The notes: generated from the sequence alone by a model not told the origin. Positions 50,250 through 59,982 are shown, counted from the first letter of the stretch. The stretch: 64,000 bases of DNA from an uncultured candidate division WPS-2 bacterium (GCA_937927945.1 CALEYW010000043.1:194531-258530); one strand, 5' to 3'. Program-made: numbers and translations.

Positions 50250-51353
50250 ATGTCCGCGCTCTTCTCTCCCATGACGCTGCGCGCAGTGCCGCTGCGCAAC
50301 CGCCTCGTCGTCTCGCCGATGTGCGAGTACTCTTCGCTCGACGGGTTCGCCGGTGACTGGCATCTGGTCCATCTCGGAAGCCGCGCCGTCGGCGGCGCGG
50401 GGCTCGTGCTCACCGAAGCAGCCGCCGTGACGCCGGAAGGCCGCATCTCGCCGCAAGACCTCGGCATCTGGCAGGACGAGCACGTCGAGATGCTCTCTCG
50501 CATCGCGCGGTTCTGCAACGAGCAGGGCGCGCAGTGGGGGACGCAGCTCGCGCACGCCGGACGCAAAGCCTCGACGAAGCGGCCGTGGGAAGGCACGGGC
50601 GCGGTCGCGCTCGCCGACGGCGGCTGGGTTCCGGTTGCGCCGGGTACCGACCCCTTCGATCCGACCTATCCGGTCCCCACGGCGCTCGACGAGGAGGGCA
50701 TCGCTGGGATCGTGCGCGCCTTCGCCGCGGCGGCGGAGCGCACGCGCGCCGCCGGCGGAACGGTGATCGAGATCCACGCCGCGCACGGCTATCTGCTCCA
50801 CGAGTTCCTCTCGCCGCTGATCAACCACCGCACCGATCGCTGGGGCGGCAGCTTCGAAAACCGCACGCGCCTGGTGCGCGAGGTCGTCGCGGCGGTGCGC
50901 GGCGCGTGGCCCGAACGGTTCCCGCTCTTCGTGCGCATTTCGGCGACCGATTGGGTCGACGGCGGGTGGGACATCGAGCAGAGCATCGAGCTCTCGCGCG
51001 TGCTGCGCGGCGAAGGCGTCGATCTCATCGACGCGAGTTCCGGCGGCGCCGTACCGGTCCCGCCCGGCGCGATGCCGATCGGCCCGCTCTTCCAGACGCC
51101 GTTCGCGGAACGGATTCGGCGCGAGGCCGGCATCGCGACCGGCGCCGTCGGCATGATCGTCGAACCGGCCGACGCCGAAGCGATCGTCGCGGACGGCCGC
51201 GCCGACCTGGTCGTCATGGCGCGCGAACTGCTGCGCGATCCGTACTGGCCGCTGTTCGCCTCGCGCGCGCTCGGCGCCGAGATGCCGTGGTCGAATCAAT
51301 ACGCGCGCGCCAAAGGCGACCGCGCGACGATGCGCGTTCCGGCCAAGGTCTGA
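50250..51353 (+). CDS. Old Yellow Enzyme family flavin reductase (YqjM-like)
   Basis: The product (367 aa) is an FMN barrel oxidoreductase. The N-terminal LVVSPMCEYSS has the regulatory cysteine of the YqjM/NamA class. HAGRKAS, EIHAAHGYLLHEFLSPLINHRTDRWGG and the C-terminal VVMARELLRDPYWP are as expected. It reduces activated C=C bonds of enones with NADPH; the natural substrate is unknown. It is followed by damaged genes on the same strand. Confidence 0.93.
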   Translation: MSALFSPMTLRAVPLRNRLVVSPMCEYSSLDGFAGDWHLVHLGSRAVGGAGLVLTEAAAVTPEGRISPQDLGIWQDEHVEMLSRIARFCNEQGAQWGTQLAHAGRKASTKRPWEGTGAVALADGGWVPVAPGTDPFDPTYPVPTALDEEGIAGIVRAFAAAAERTRAAGGTVIEIHAAHGYLLHEFLSPLINHRTDRWGGSFENRTRLVREVVAAVRGAWPERFPLFVRISATDWVDGGWDIEQSIELSRVLRGEGVDLIDASSGGAVPVPPGAMPIGPLFQTPFAERIRREAGIATGAVGMIVEPADAEAIVADGRADLVVMARELLRDPYWPLFASRALGAEMPWSNQYARAKGDRATMRVPAKV

Positions 51354-51714
51354 TCGCGCATCGGGACACTCCGCAGCTCTCCCCTTCCGAGTATCTCAAT
51401 CTCGTTGCCGACCCGCATCAGGGAAATGCGGAATCGGAGAGCTTTGTCGGGGTCGTCGCAGCAACTGCCGAGGGCGCCGGCGGACTCATCGGCTATGGAA
51501 TGGAAACGCTCGGCGAGTACCTCGACGACAAGACGAATCAACCCGGGAGCCCCGAGGATTCGTCGCACGCCGCCGCTCCCGAATCGCACGCCTCCGCAGA
51601 CGCAACCGCAAGCGGCAGTTTCGATGCCGGCATGCCCGATGCGCCAGCGGTCACGCCGGTAATCAGGACCATGTCGATTTCGGCGCGCCGGATTTCGGCG
51701 CGCACGGGGGTTGA
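51353..51714 (+). pseudogene. unknown gene with a frameshift near its end
   Basis: One frame gives a protein-like string: LSPSEYLNLVADPHQGNAES, FVGVVAATAEGAGGLIGYGM, GEYLDDKTNQPGSPEDSS, up to GSFDAGMPDAPAVTP near 51655. The coding signal then moves by one base: QDHVDFGAPDFGAHGG followed by TGA at 51712-51714, three bases before the ATG of the next gene. No plausible start codon is found in the first 140 bases. It may be a start-less, frameshifted copy of a small membrane-associated protein. No family is known. Confidence 0.5.
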
Positions 51715-51717
51715 GCA

Positions 51718-52683
51718 ATGCCGGCCATGAATCACGCGGCCTCCAGCGTCGCTGCCGCAAAGATGCTTTTCGATCGAGGGCGTCTCGAAGAGAGCGCCGC
51801 CGCATTCGGCGACGTGTCCGCGTCGCCGGACCACGCAATCCGAAGAACGGCCACGCGACCTACTATCTCGGGCTGATCGCCGAGCACGATGGCGACGAGA
51901 TGCGAGCGCTCGGGTTGTATACCCGGGCGTTGGCACTCGACCCCTCGATCGGCGATGCGAAAGAACGGCGCTCGGATGACGAACGGTGCGGTTCCCAGCG
52001 GCGTCACCGCAGACGCCCCGATCGAAGACGAACCCATCGCGGGTTCGTTGTATGCGCTCATCGAGCAAAACCGCAGCCCCACCGGCCGCGCCGCGTTAGC
52101 CGGCGTCACCGCGCTCGACGCGCGCGCTCACCCGAGGCTGCTCGCCCGAGCCGAAACCGATACCATCACGATGGCGCTCGCCCTGCTTCCGCTGGGGACG
52201 TGTTTGCTCGCGATCGTGTTTTCGTCTCGCAACCTCCTTTCAACGTTCTTTCGGCAGCGCTTCGCGTGGGGCTGGCCGCACGATCACGCGGCCGCGGCGC
52301 ACCTTTCGGCGCTGATCTTCTCATCCGTGATGGTCATGCTCTGCCTTTGACTCGTTCGCGTCCTCTGGCTCTGGCTCGTTTGCCGCACGACGACGCTCGA
52401 GTTTGCCGAAGCGAGGCTGTCCATCGAATCCGGCGTCTTCGGCAAGAAGCTCCGCGTGATCGAGCTCTACCGCATTCGCGAGCTGTACATCAAACAGAAC
52501 TTCTGGAACAGGTTTACGAACGACGGCTCTCTCGTCGCCAAGTATGACGAGGCCGACGGCAGAGGCGTCCTCGAGCTCGTCGGGTTCTTCCCGTTCGACG
52601 AGCTTCGCCTTCGGCTCGACGGTCTGAGAAACGTCGTCGTCCTGCTGCGCTCCGGTCCGTGGGGCGCCGGTATCCGGTACTAG
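51718..52683 (+). pseudogene. decayed TPR protein with membrane segments and bacterial PH domain
   Basis: The gene begins AKMLFDRGRLEESAAAF (TPR) from an ATG at 51718. It shifts frame near 51815 to continue NGHATYYLGLIAEHDGDEM and ALGLYTRALALDPS. It then shifts again near 51965 to VPSGVTADAPIEDEPIAG, followed by two hydrophobic segments (ALALLPLGTCLLAIVF; ALIFSSVMVMLCL). A TGA at 52348-52350 interrupts, in the same frame, a continuous chain (LVRVLWLWL, then EARLSIESGVFGKKLRVIELYRI and FPFDELRLRLDGLRNV) that looks like a bacterial PH (YdbS/bPH2) domain. Two frameshifts and one stop make a pseudogene. Confidence 0.68.
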
Positions 52684-52708
52684 TCCGGACCGCGCGAGCC
52701 GACGGGCG

Positions 52709-55396
52709 TCAGCCCGTCACCCGCAGCCCCGCCGCGATCCCGTTGATCGAGAGCCGTATGGTATCGCGCAAGACGGGATCCGGCCGCGCGCGATACTCGC
52801 GCAGCAGGCGGACTTGCAGCAGCGAGATCGGGTCGACGTACGGATTGCGCAGCGCGATGCTGCGCGCGAGCGTCGGGTCGTCGGCGAGCAGCGCGTCGCG
52901 CCCGAGGATCGCCAGCACGGCGTCGACCGACGACGCGTACTCCGCCCGAATCGCCGGCAGGTAGCGTTCCGCGGCGGCCGTGTCGGGCAGCAGCCCGCGC
53001 ACGTACCGTTCGAAGATCGCCAGGTCGGCGACCGCCAGCGCGCGCTCGACGCTGCGCAGCAGGGTGGCGAAAAACGGAAAGCCTGACGCCATTGCGCGCA
53101 GCGTGTCGAGCTCTTGCGGCACGGAGCGGATCGCGGCGCCGAAGCCGTACCAGCCGGGAAGCATCGCGCGCGCTTGCGTCCAGGCGAACGCCCATGGGAT
53201 CGCGCGCAGATCGGCGACGGAGCGGCGCGCTCCGCGCCGGCCGGGCCGCGAGCTGATCTGCATGTCGCCGATCTCGTCGAGCGGCGTGCAGGCCGCGAAG
53301 AAGTCGAGGAACTCCGGATCCTCGGCGAGCTCGAGGTAGGAACGCTCAGCGATCTGCGCGAGGCGGTCGAGCAGAGCGCCCCACTGCGGCGAAATTGCCG
53401 CCGCCGGCTCGCGCGTCGCGCGCAGCGCGGAGGTGAAGGCGAGTTCGAGGTTGCGGCGCGCGAGCGAGGGGAGGCCGTAGCGCGCGCCGATGACCTCACC
53501 TTGCTCGGTCACCTTGAACCGTCCGGTGTGCGCTTGCGGCGGCTGCGCGTCGATCGCCTCGCGCGCGTCCGCCGCGCCGCGACCGACCGAACCGCCGCGG
53601 CCGTGAAAGAAGCGCAGCGTGACGCCGTGACGCGCGGCCACGCCGGCAAGCGCGCCCTGCGCGCGATAGACAGCCCACGGGCTCGCGAGCGGCCCCATCA
53701 GCTTCGTCGTATCGGAGTAGCCGAGCATGACTTCCCACGTGCCGCCGCACGCGTCCACGTGCGCGCGAAACGGCGCCGTCGACAGCAGCGCCTCCGCGAT
53801 GCTCGCCGCGCCGGCCAGCGCGGTAGCGCTCTCGAGCAGCGGCACGATCTGCGCGGGGCCCGCGTCCAAGGCACCGGCAGCTCGAACGAGCGCGTGCAGC
53901 GCAAGCACGTCGAACGCCGATTCGGTCCCGGCCAGAATGAACGTTCGGACCGCGCCCGGGCCGCGCCGCCGCACGCCCGCGACCGCGCTCAGGGAGGCGA
54001 TCGCGTCGGTCGTTTCGGGCGAGAACGACACCGTGGTCGGTATCAGCGGCCGCGCCGAGCGGAGCTCGCGCTCGAACCATGCGGCAAGGGTCGCTTCATC
54101 GCGCGTCGAGAGCGCCGGGAGCTCCGGCTCCACGATGCGCACGACCTCGTCGAGCGCGTTCCAGACGCGATCGCGGTGCTGCCGCCATTCGAGCTCGCAC
54201 AGGTGAAAGCCGAAGATGTCGACGGCGCGGCTCAAGCGGCGCAGCGGACGCGCCACGTCGTCTCCGCTGTGCGCGCTCGCGCTGCGCTCGAGCACGGCGA
54301 GGTCGGCGAGAAACTCTGCCGCATCGGGGTACGCGCCCTCACGGTCCGCGATCGCGAGGGTCAGACGCCGATGGACGAAGGCGAGCTTGCGGCGATACGG
54401 TTCCGCTTCTTGGCGCGGTCCGACCGTGTACCGCACGTCCGGCAGCGCGGCGCTGTCCGCATCGACCGACGCGAGGAGTTCCCGTGAAACCTCGCCGCGC
54501 ACGGCATCCTGTGAGAACCGCACCTGGAGGTCCTCGACGGCGCGCTGATAGCGTTCGAGCACGAAACGTCGCGCCTGCTCGTGCGCGGCGACGATCGCGT
54601 CGGGCGCGACGTTGGGATTGCCGTCGCGGTCTCCGCCGATCCAGCTGCCGAAGTGCAGCACCGTCGGCACGCCCCGGCCTAAGCGGCGCTCCAAGCGTTC
54701 GAACAGCAGCGGCGCCTCTTCGAAGAGCGACTCACGGAAACGGGCGACGAGATTGCGTACTTCATCGTGCACGGTGGGCGCGCTGCGGTACAGCTCGTTG
54801 CTCTGCCAGAGCAGCAGGATCTGCGCGCGCAGCTCCGCTTCGATTCCCTCACGGTCTTCGGCGGTGAGCACCCGTTCGTCGAGGTCGCGCAGCGCGCTCG
54901 CGATCGCGGCGATCTTGTCGCTGGTCGTGCGGCGCAGCACCTCGGTCGGGTGCGCCGTGAAAACGAGCGTGAGCTCCACCTCGTCGACGGCACCGGGCGT
55001 CTGGGGCGACAGCGTTTCGAGCGCGCCGCGCAACGGCGGCTCCCCGTGCAGCGCGCGTTCGCGCCGGCGGCGCTCGCGATGCAATTGTTCGGCCAGGTTG
55101 ACCATCTGGAAGTACAGGCCGAACGCGCGGATCACTTCGACCGCGTCCTCGCTGGAGAGCTCGTCCAGCAGGCGGTCGATCTCCGCATCGATCGCGGCGC
55201 TCGGCGACGCGCGCCGTTCGCGGGTCAGCCCGCGCAGCCGTTCGACGTACGCGAACGTGGTCGGGCGCGCGTGCGTACGGAGCGCATCACCGACCAGCCG
55301 CCCCAGCAGTGCGACTTGCGCACGAAGCGGCGCCGCCGTGTCGCGGTCCATCGCCGGCGAACTCATCGGGCCCGCTTCGCGCAGCCGCCGCTTCAC
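52709..55396 (-). CDS. ppc: phosphoenolpyruvate carboxylase
   Basis: The product (895 aa) carboxylates PEP to oxaloacetate, refilling the TCA cycle. Signatures: TAHPTEVLRRT with the catalytic histidine near residue 140, GSWIGGDRDGNP, VMLGYSDTTKLMG, FHGRGGSVGRG near 597, LRAIPWAFAWTQAR, and the C-terminal SINGIAAGLRVTG, where NTG is normal. The final glycine is kept. The GTG at 55396 gives the full frame; an ATG at 55366 is equally likely. The enzyme is full length. Confidence 0.96.
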   Translation of the reverse strand: MKRRLREAGPMSSPAMDRDTAAPLRAQVALLGRLVGDALRTHARPTTFAYVERLRGLTRERRASPSAAIDAEIDRLLDELSSEDAVEVIRAFGLYFQMVNLAEQLHRERRRRERALHGEPPLRGALETLSPQTPGAVDEVELTLVFTAHPTEVLRRTTSDKIAAIASALRDLDERVLTAEDREGIEAELRAQILLLWQSNELYRSAPTVHDEVRNLVARFRESLFEEAPLLFERLERRLGRGVPTVLHFGSWIGGDRDGNPNVAPDAIVAAHEQARRFVLERYQRAVEDLQVRFSQDAVRGEVSRELLASVDADSAALPDVRYTVGPRQEAEPYRRKLAFVHRRLTLAIADREGAYPDAAEFLADLAVLERSASAHSGDDVARPLRRLSRAVDIFGFHLCELEWRQHRDRVWNALDEVVRIVEPELPALSTRDEATLAAWFERELRSARPLIPTTVSFSPETTDAIASLSAVAGVRRRGPGAVRTFILAGTESAFDVLALHALVRAAGALDAGPAQIVPLLESATALAGAASIAEALLSTAPFRAHVDACGGTWEVMLGYSDTTKLMGPLASPWAVYRAQGALAGVAARHGVTLRFFHGRGGSVGRGAADAREAIDAQPPQAHTGRFKVTEQGEVIGARYGLPSLARRNLELAFTSALRATREPAAAISPQWGALLDRLAQIAERSYLELAEDPEFLDFFAACTPLDEIGDMQISSRPGRRGARRSVADLRAIPWAFAWTQARAMLPGWYGFGAAIRSVPQELDTLRAMASGFPFFATLLRSVERALAVADLAIFERYVRGLLPDTAAAERYLPAIRAEYASSVDAVLAILGRDALLADDPTLARSIALRNPYVDPISLLQVRLLREYRARPDPVLRDTIRLSINGIAAGLRVTG

Positions 55397-55420
55397 GCCT
55401 ACCCGGTCGAGAGACGCACG

Positions 55421-56590
55421 TCAGTACGAGCGCGGCATGCCGAGGACGTGCTCTGCTACGTAGCTGAGGATGAGGTTGGTCGAGATCGGCGCGACCTGAT
55501 AGAGCCGCGTCTCGCGAAACTTGCGCTCGATGTCGTACTCGACCGCAAACCCGTAGCCCCCGTGGGTCTGCAACGCCGCGTTGGCGGCTTCCCACGATGC
55601 GTCGGCGGCCAGCAATTTCGCCATGTTCGCTTCGGCGCCGCAGGGCTCGCCGCGCATGAACTTCGCGGTTGCGCTCCGGCGCATCAGGTCGGCGGCTTCG
55701 ACGTTGACGTGGGCGCGCGCCAGCGGAAAGGCGACGCCCTGGTTGGCGCCGATCGGGCGCCCGAACACCTCGCGCTCGCGCGCGTACTTCGTGCCGCGTT
55801 CGATGAACCAGCGGCCGTCGCCGATGCATTCCGCGGCGATGAGGATGCGTTCGGCGTTCATCCCGTCGAGAATGTACTTGAACCCCTCGCCTTCGACGCC
55901 GATCAGGTTCTCGGCCGGCACTTCGAGGCCGTCGAAGAACAGCTCGGTCGTCGCGTGGTTCATCATCGTCTCGATCGGCCGGATCGTCAGACCGTGGCCG
56001 ACCGCGTCGCGCATGTCGACCAGGAAGACGCTCAGACCGTGACTCTTCTTCTTCACCGCTTCGAGCGGTGTCGTGCGCGCGAGCAGGATCATGAGATCGG
56101 AGTGCTCGGCGCGCGAGATCCACACTTTCTGGCCGTCGACGACGTACCGGTCGCCGCGCCGCACCGCGGTCGTGCGGATCTTCGTGGTGTCCGTGCCGGC
56201 CGTCGGTTCGGTGACGCCGAACGCCTGCAGCCGCAGTTCGCCGGCGGCGATCTTCGGGAGGTATTGCTGTTTCTGCTGCGGGCTGCCGTGGCGCAGCAGC
56301 GTCCCCATCGTGTACATCTGCGCGTGGCAGACCGCGGCGTTGCCGCCGGTGTGGTTGATCTCTTCGAGGATGATCGAGGCCGCATCGAGGCCGAGGCCCG
56401 CACCGCCGTACTCTTCGGGGATCAGCGCCGCGAGAAATCCCGCGTCGGTGAGCGCCGCGACGAACGCATCGGGATAGGCGCGTTTCGCGTCGAGCTCCCG
56501 CCAGTAGGCATCGGGATAGGCGGCGCAGACGTTGCGCACGCCCTCACGCAAGTCGCGCTCGTCCGAGAGGCTCTGTTCGGGGACGCTCAT
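55421..56590 (-). CDS. acyl-CoA dehydrogenase
   Basis: The product (389 aa) is a flavoprotein of the ACAD family: GGNAAVCHAQMYTMG, FGVTEPTAGTDTTKIRTTA for FAD binding, and QTHGGYGFAVEYDIERKFRE near the C-terminus. The catalytic base region reads ANAALQTHGGYG. It introduces a trans-2,3 double bond into an acyl-CoA. The ATG at 56590 overlaps the 3-hydroxyacyl-CoA dehydrogenase stop (ATGA). It is the last gene of a four-gene operon. Confidence 0.92.
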   Translation of the reverse strand: MSVPEQSLSDERDLREGVRNVCAAYPDAYWRELDAKRAYPDAFVAALTDAGFLAALIPEEYGGAGLGLDAASIILEEINHTGGNAAVCHAQMYTMGTLLRHGSPQQKQQYLPKIAAGELRLQAFGVTEPTAGTDTTKIRTTAVRRGDRYVVDGQKVWISRAEHSDLMILLARTTPLEAVKKKSHGLSVFLVDMRDAVGHGLTIRPIETMMNHATTELFFDGLEVPAENLIGVEGEGFKYILDGMNAERILIAAECIGDGRWFIERGTKYAREREVFGRPIGANQGVAFPLARAHVNVEAADLMRRSATAKFMRGEPCGAEANMAKLLAADASWEAANAALQTHGGYGFAVEYDIERKFRETRLYQVAPISTNLILSYVAEHVLGMPRSY

Positions 56591-58095
56591 GAGGCCGCTC
56601 TGCCGGCCGCGTCGAGCGCGCGCAGGCGCAGCACGTACGCCGGACGATAGCGCTCGGGGCCGAGCAGCCGGCACATGTTCTCCAGCACCGTCAGCACGCG
56701 CGGCCAGCCGATTCGCTCGCCCCAGGCGAGCGGGCCCAACGGGTAGCTCACGCCCAGCGTCATCGCGAGGTCGATCGTTTCGTCCGAGATGCGCTCGGTC
56801 AGCATCGTGCTTGCCTCGTTGGCGATAGCGGTCACCGTGCGCATCACGATCATGCCGGGGATGTCGGAGAGCGGCGTGACGCGCTTGCCCAACGCTTGAA
56901 AGAACCCCGCCGCGACGTCACCGCGCCGGTCCCCCTCGAGTCCGCTCGCGATCACGACGCGCGTACATGCTTCGTAGTCGAGCGCCAGATCGAATAGCAC
57001 CGTCGGCCGCACCCGCCCGTGTTCGGTTGCCAGCGCCCCGTCGGTCAGCTTGAGCGCGACGCCGTTCACCTCGATGCGCGGATCGTCTCCGGCACACTCC
57101 TCGACGGCGATCCCCTTCGCGCGCGCCAACGCGACGAGCGGCGCGGCGACGCCCAGGTCGCCGTGCACCACGACGCGCGACGGCGCCGGTCCGGCCGGCG
57201 ATTCGTCGACGTGCGGGTCCGTCGCTTGCGGGTCGTAGCTGTAGTAGCCGCGGCCGCTCTTGCGGCCGAGCCGCCCGGCATCGACCAGCTCCTGCTGCAG
57301 CAGCGACGGCGCGAAACGGCGGTCGTAGGAAAACGCTTCGAACACCGAGCGGGTCACCGCGTAGTTCACGTCGTTGCCGATCATGTCCATCAGCCGGAAC
57401 GGCCCCATGCGGAAGCCGCCCGACTCGGTGAGCGCGGCGTCGATGTCGCTCAGCCCGGCGTAGAACTCCGAGCGGGTGCGCAGCGCCTCGGCATAGTACG
57501 GGCGCGCGACGCGGTTCACCACGAATCCGGGCGTCGAGTTCACGCGAATCGCGCGCTTTCCCCACGCGATCGCGGTCGCGGTGACCGTTTCGATCGCCTT
57601 CTCCGATGCGGTCAGCGCGGCGACCACCTCGACCAGCGGCATCAGGTGCGCCGGGTTGAAAAAGTGCATGCCCACGCAGCGCTCGGGATGCTTGAGGGCG
57701 CCGCCGATCGCATTGACCGAGATCGACGAGGTGTTGGTCGCGAGGATCGCATCCGGCTGCACGACGCGTTCGAGATCGCGGAAGAGCGCGATCTTCGCGT
57801 CGCGGTCCTCCACGATCGCCTCGATCGCCAATCGCGCGCGTCCCATCACGTCCAAGTGCAGCGCGGGATGCAGCCGCTCGACGAGCGACTCGGCATCGCT
57901 GCGCAGCAGTTTCCCACGCTCGACTTGACGGTCGAGGTCGGTGCGGATCGTGTCGATCGCTCGCGCTGCGGCACCTTCGCGGGTATCGTAGATGATGACC
58001 GGGTGCCCGGCGGCAGCCGCAACGCGCGCGATTCCGGCGCCCATGGTGCCGGCGCCGATCACCGCGACTTCAGCGTTGGACGGGAGCGCGGCCAT
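56587..58095 (-). CDS. 3-hydroxyacyl-CoA dehydrogenase (PaaH-type, two C-terminal domains)
   Basis: The product (502 aa) starts with the NAD site AVIGAGTMGAGIARVAAAAGHPV, then ILATNTSSISV, MHFFNPAHLMPLVEVV and TPGFVVNRVARPYY. A second 3HCDH C-terminal domain fills residues 340-500, as in PaaH/PaaC. It oxidises a 3-hydroxyacyl-CoA to the 3-oxo compound. The ATG at 58095 is 25 bases after the CoA transferase stop. The double-domain layout points to a branched or dicarboxylic substrate pathway, but this is not proven. Confidence 0.92.
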   Translation of the reverse strand: MAALPSNAEVAVIGAGTMGAGIARVAAAAGHPVIIYDTREGAAARAIDTIRTDLDRQVERGKLLRSDAESLVERLHPALHLDVMGRARLAIEAIVEDRDAKIALFRDLERVVQPDAILATNTSSISVNAIGGALKHPERCVGMHFFNPAHLMPLVEVVAALTASEKAIETVTATAIAWGKRAIRVNSTPGFVVNRVARPYYAEALRTRSEFYAGLSDIDAALTESGGFRMGPFRLMDMIGNDVNYAVTRSVFEAFSYDRRFAPSLLQQELVDAGRLGRKSGRGYYSYDPQATDPHVDESPAGPAPSRVVVHGDLGVAAPLVALARAKGIAVEECAGDDPRIEVNGVALKLTDGALATEHGRVRPTVLFDLALDYEACTRVVIASGLEGDRRGDVAAGFFQALGKRVTPLSDIPGMIVMRTVTAIANEASTMLTERISDETIDLAMTLGVSYPLGPLAWGERIGWPRVLTVLENMCRLLGPERYRPAYVLRLRALDAAGRAAS

Positions 58096-58120
58096 CAGGC
58101 GGTCCGGCGAAGCGTGACGT

Positions 58121-59275
58121 TCACGAGCCGTCCTTTCGCGTCCGCGCGTCGAATGTCTGCGCCGCGAGGAGTTCGTTTGCTTCGCCGAGCGCCGGCGCAC
58201 GCTTCACGTGAACGCCGTCACGAAGTCCCGGATCGAGCGGCAACGGCAGCGCCGAGATCGTCTCGCCGCCGGCTTCGACCTGGTACGCAAACACGCCGCG
58301 CTCCGCATAGACGGGGTCGGCGCGCGCTTCGCCCACGTCGCGCACGATCGAACAGCACACGTCGCGGCCGGCGAATCGTACCATCCACGCATCGGCCGTG
58401 CGCGTCGCGACGATCGCCGCCACCGCACCGATCGTCGCCGCCGGATCGCGCCCGGAGTCGCGCAACGTCGGCGGCAGGTCGATGGCGTCGCAAAACTCGT
58501 CCCAAAAGCGCTGCTCGAGCGGGGCGACCGCGAGGTGGCGGCCGTCGGCGGCGCGGTACACCTGATACCGCGGCGAACCGCCGTTGAGCCGGTCCGTGTT
58601 CGGCGCGGGTACCGCGCCGCTGAGCGCGTGCGTCAACAGCGCCCACGGTTGGAACGTGAGAACCGCCTCGGACATCGCGATCTCGACCTGGCGGCCGACG
58701 CCGGTCGCATCCCGCTCGCGCAACGCGAGCAAGATGTTGATCACCGCCGGCAGGGCGCCGCCGCCGATGTCGGCGATGAGCGCGGGCGGCAAGTTGGGCG
58801 TTCCGCCGGGCCCGGCTACGAGCGCGAGCAACCCGGATTCGGCGACGTAGTTCAAGTCGTGCGCCGCCAGGCCTGCGCGCGCACCGCTGCTGCCGAAACC
58901 GTTGATCGAGCAGTAGACGAGCCGTGAATTGATCGCATGCACGTGGTCGTATCCCAGACCGAGTCGCGCCATGACGCCGGGCCGGAATTGTTCGACCAGC
59001 ACGTCGGCGCCCTCGAGCAGGACTTTCAGACGATCGAGCGCGTCCGGAGCCTTCGCGTCGAAGACCACGCTGCGCTTGCCGCCGTTGAGCAGTGCGAACT
59101 GTGCGCTGTCGTTGCCGAAGGCGGGCTCGTAGCCGCGCAGCTCTTCGCCGCCCGGACGTTCGATCTTGATCACCTCGGCGCCGGCTTCGGCGAGGATCAG
59201 CGTCGCGAGCGGACCGGGCAGCAGCGTGCTGAAATCGAGTACCCGCACGCCCGCCAGCGGTCCGCGGGCGCTCAT
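58121..59275 (-). CDS. CaiB/BaiF family (type III) CoA transferase
   Basis: The product (384 aa) has the family start RVLDFSTLLPGPLATLILAEAGAEVIKIERP, a conserved FALLNGGKRSV and LVEQFRPGVMARLGLGYD. The aspartate that forms the acyl anhydride is likely in HDLNYVAESG, in the position of the family's D-x-x-x-Q region. It moves CoA between carboxylic acids. The ATG at 59275 overlaps the aldolase stop (ATGA). Confidence 0.92.
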   Translation of the reverse strand: MSARGPLAGVRVLDFSTLLPGPLATLILAEAGAEVIKIERPGGEELRGYEPAFGNDSAQFALLNGGKRSVVFDAKAPDALDRLKVLLEGADVLVEQFRPGVMARLGLGYDHVHAINSRLVYCSINGFGSSGARAGLAAHDLNYVAESGLLALVAGPGGTPNLPPALIADIGGGALPAVINILLALRERDATGVGRQVEIAMSEAVLTFQPWALLTHALSGAVPAPNTDRLNGGSPRYQVYRAADGRHLAVAPLEQRFWDEFCDAIDLPPTLRDSGRDPAATIGAVAAIVATRTADAWMVRFAGRDVCCSIVRDVGEARADPVYAERGVFAYQVEAGGETISALPLPLDPGLRDGVHVKRAPALGEANELLAAQTFDARTRKDGS

Positions 59276-59982
59276 CCCTGCGCTTCGCGACGCCAGAGAC
59301 TCCATGCCCGCTCCGCCTGGCCGGCGTTGGTGACCGACGAGCGCGCGTTTTCCTCATCGCTGAGAAAAACCACCTCACCGAGCCGCATCGCCTCGGCCTG
59401 CAGGCCGGCATTCGCAGCCGTGTAGATCGCGCGGAACACCGCTTGACGCACGTCGCCGCCTACGATCGTCGCACCGTGTCCGCGCATCAACACGGCCGGC
59501 GCTGCCCCCAGCGACGCTGAAAGTGCGTCTCCGAGCCGTTCGTCGCGCACCATCAAGTCGTTGTCGTCGCCGGCCGCGTCGCGAATCTCGAACACCGGAA
59601 CGGGGCCGCCCAAGAACGAGCTCATGTGGTAGATCGGCCGCAGCGTGATGCCGCGGACGACGCCGAACGGGATCACCGAGGGCGCATGGCTGTGCACGAC
59701 GGCGCCGACTTCGGGACGCGCCCGGTAGATCGAGCCGTGGATGAATCGCTCGAGGTACGGCTGCCGCGGGTCGGACGGCTCCGGCGTTCCGTCGAGCGCG
59801 AACGCCATGATGTCTTCCGCCGCGACGAGCGCCGGCGCCATGTTGCGCGCCAACAGGAAGCGGTTCGGGTTCGCATCGTCGCGCACGCTCACGTGGCCGA
59901 ACCCGTCGACCACACCGTGCCGGTAGAGGATGTGGTTCGCGCTGACGAGATCCCCGATCAGGGTAGGGTCGGCATCGATCAT
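59272..59982 (-). CDS. class II aldolase/adducin family protein
   Basis: The product (236 aa) has the zinc histidines in VVHSHAPSVIPFGV and RGHGATIVG, and the N-terminal ANHILYRHGVVDGFGHVSVRD. The family includes fuculose-phosphate-type aldolases and decarboxylases or dehydratases. Here it leads a CoA operon, so it probably feeds the pathway a carboxylic or hydroxy acid. The substrate is unknown. Confidence 0.88.
   Translation of the reverse strand: MIDADPTLIGDLVSANHILYRHGVVDGFGHVSVRDDANPNRFLLARNMAPALVAAEDIMAFALDGTPEPSDPRQPYLERFIHGSIYRARPEVGAVVHSHAPSVIPFGVVRGITLRPIYHMSSFLGGPVPVFEIRDAAGDDNDLMVRDERLGDALSASLGAAPAVLMRGHGATIVGGDVRQAVFRAIYTAANAGLQAEAMRLGEVVFLSDEENARSSVTNAGQAERAWSLWRREAQG

Noticed and set aside
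52348..52350. UGA recoded as tryptophan
   Set aside because: Other genes here use TGA to stop, and frameshifts in the same gene argue for decay.
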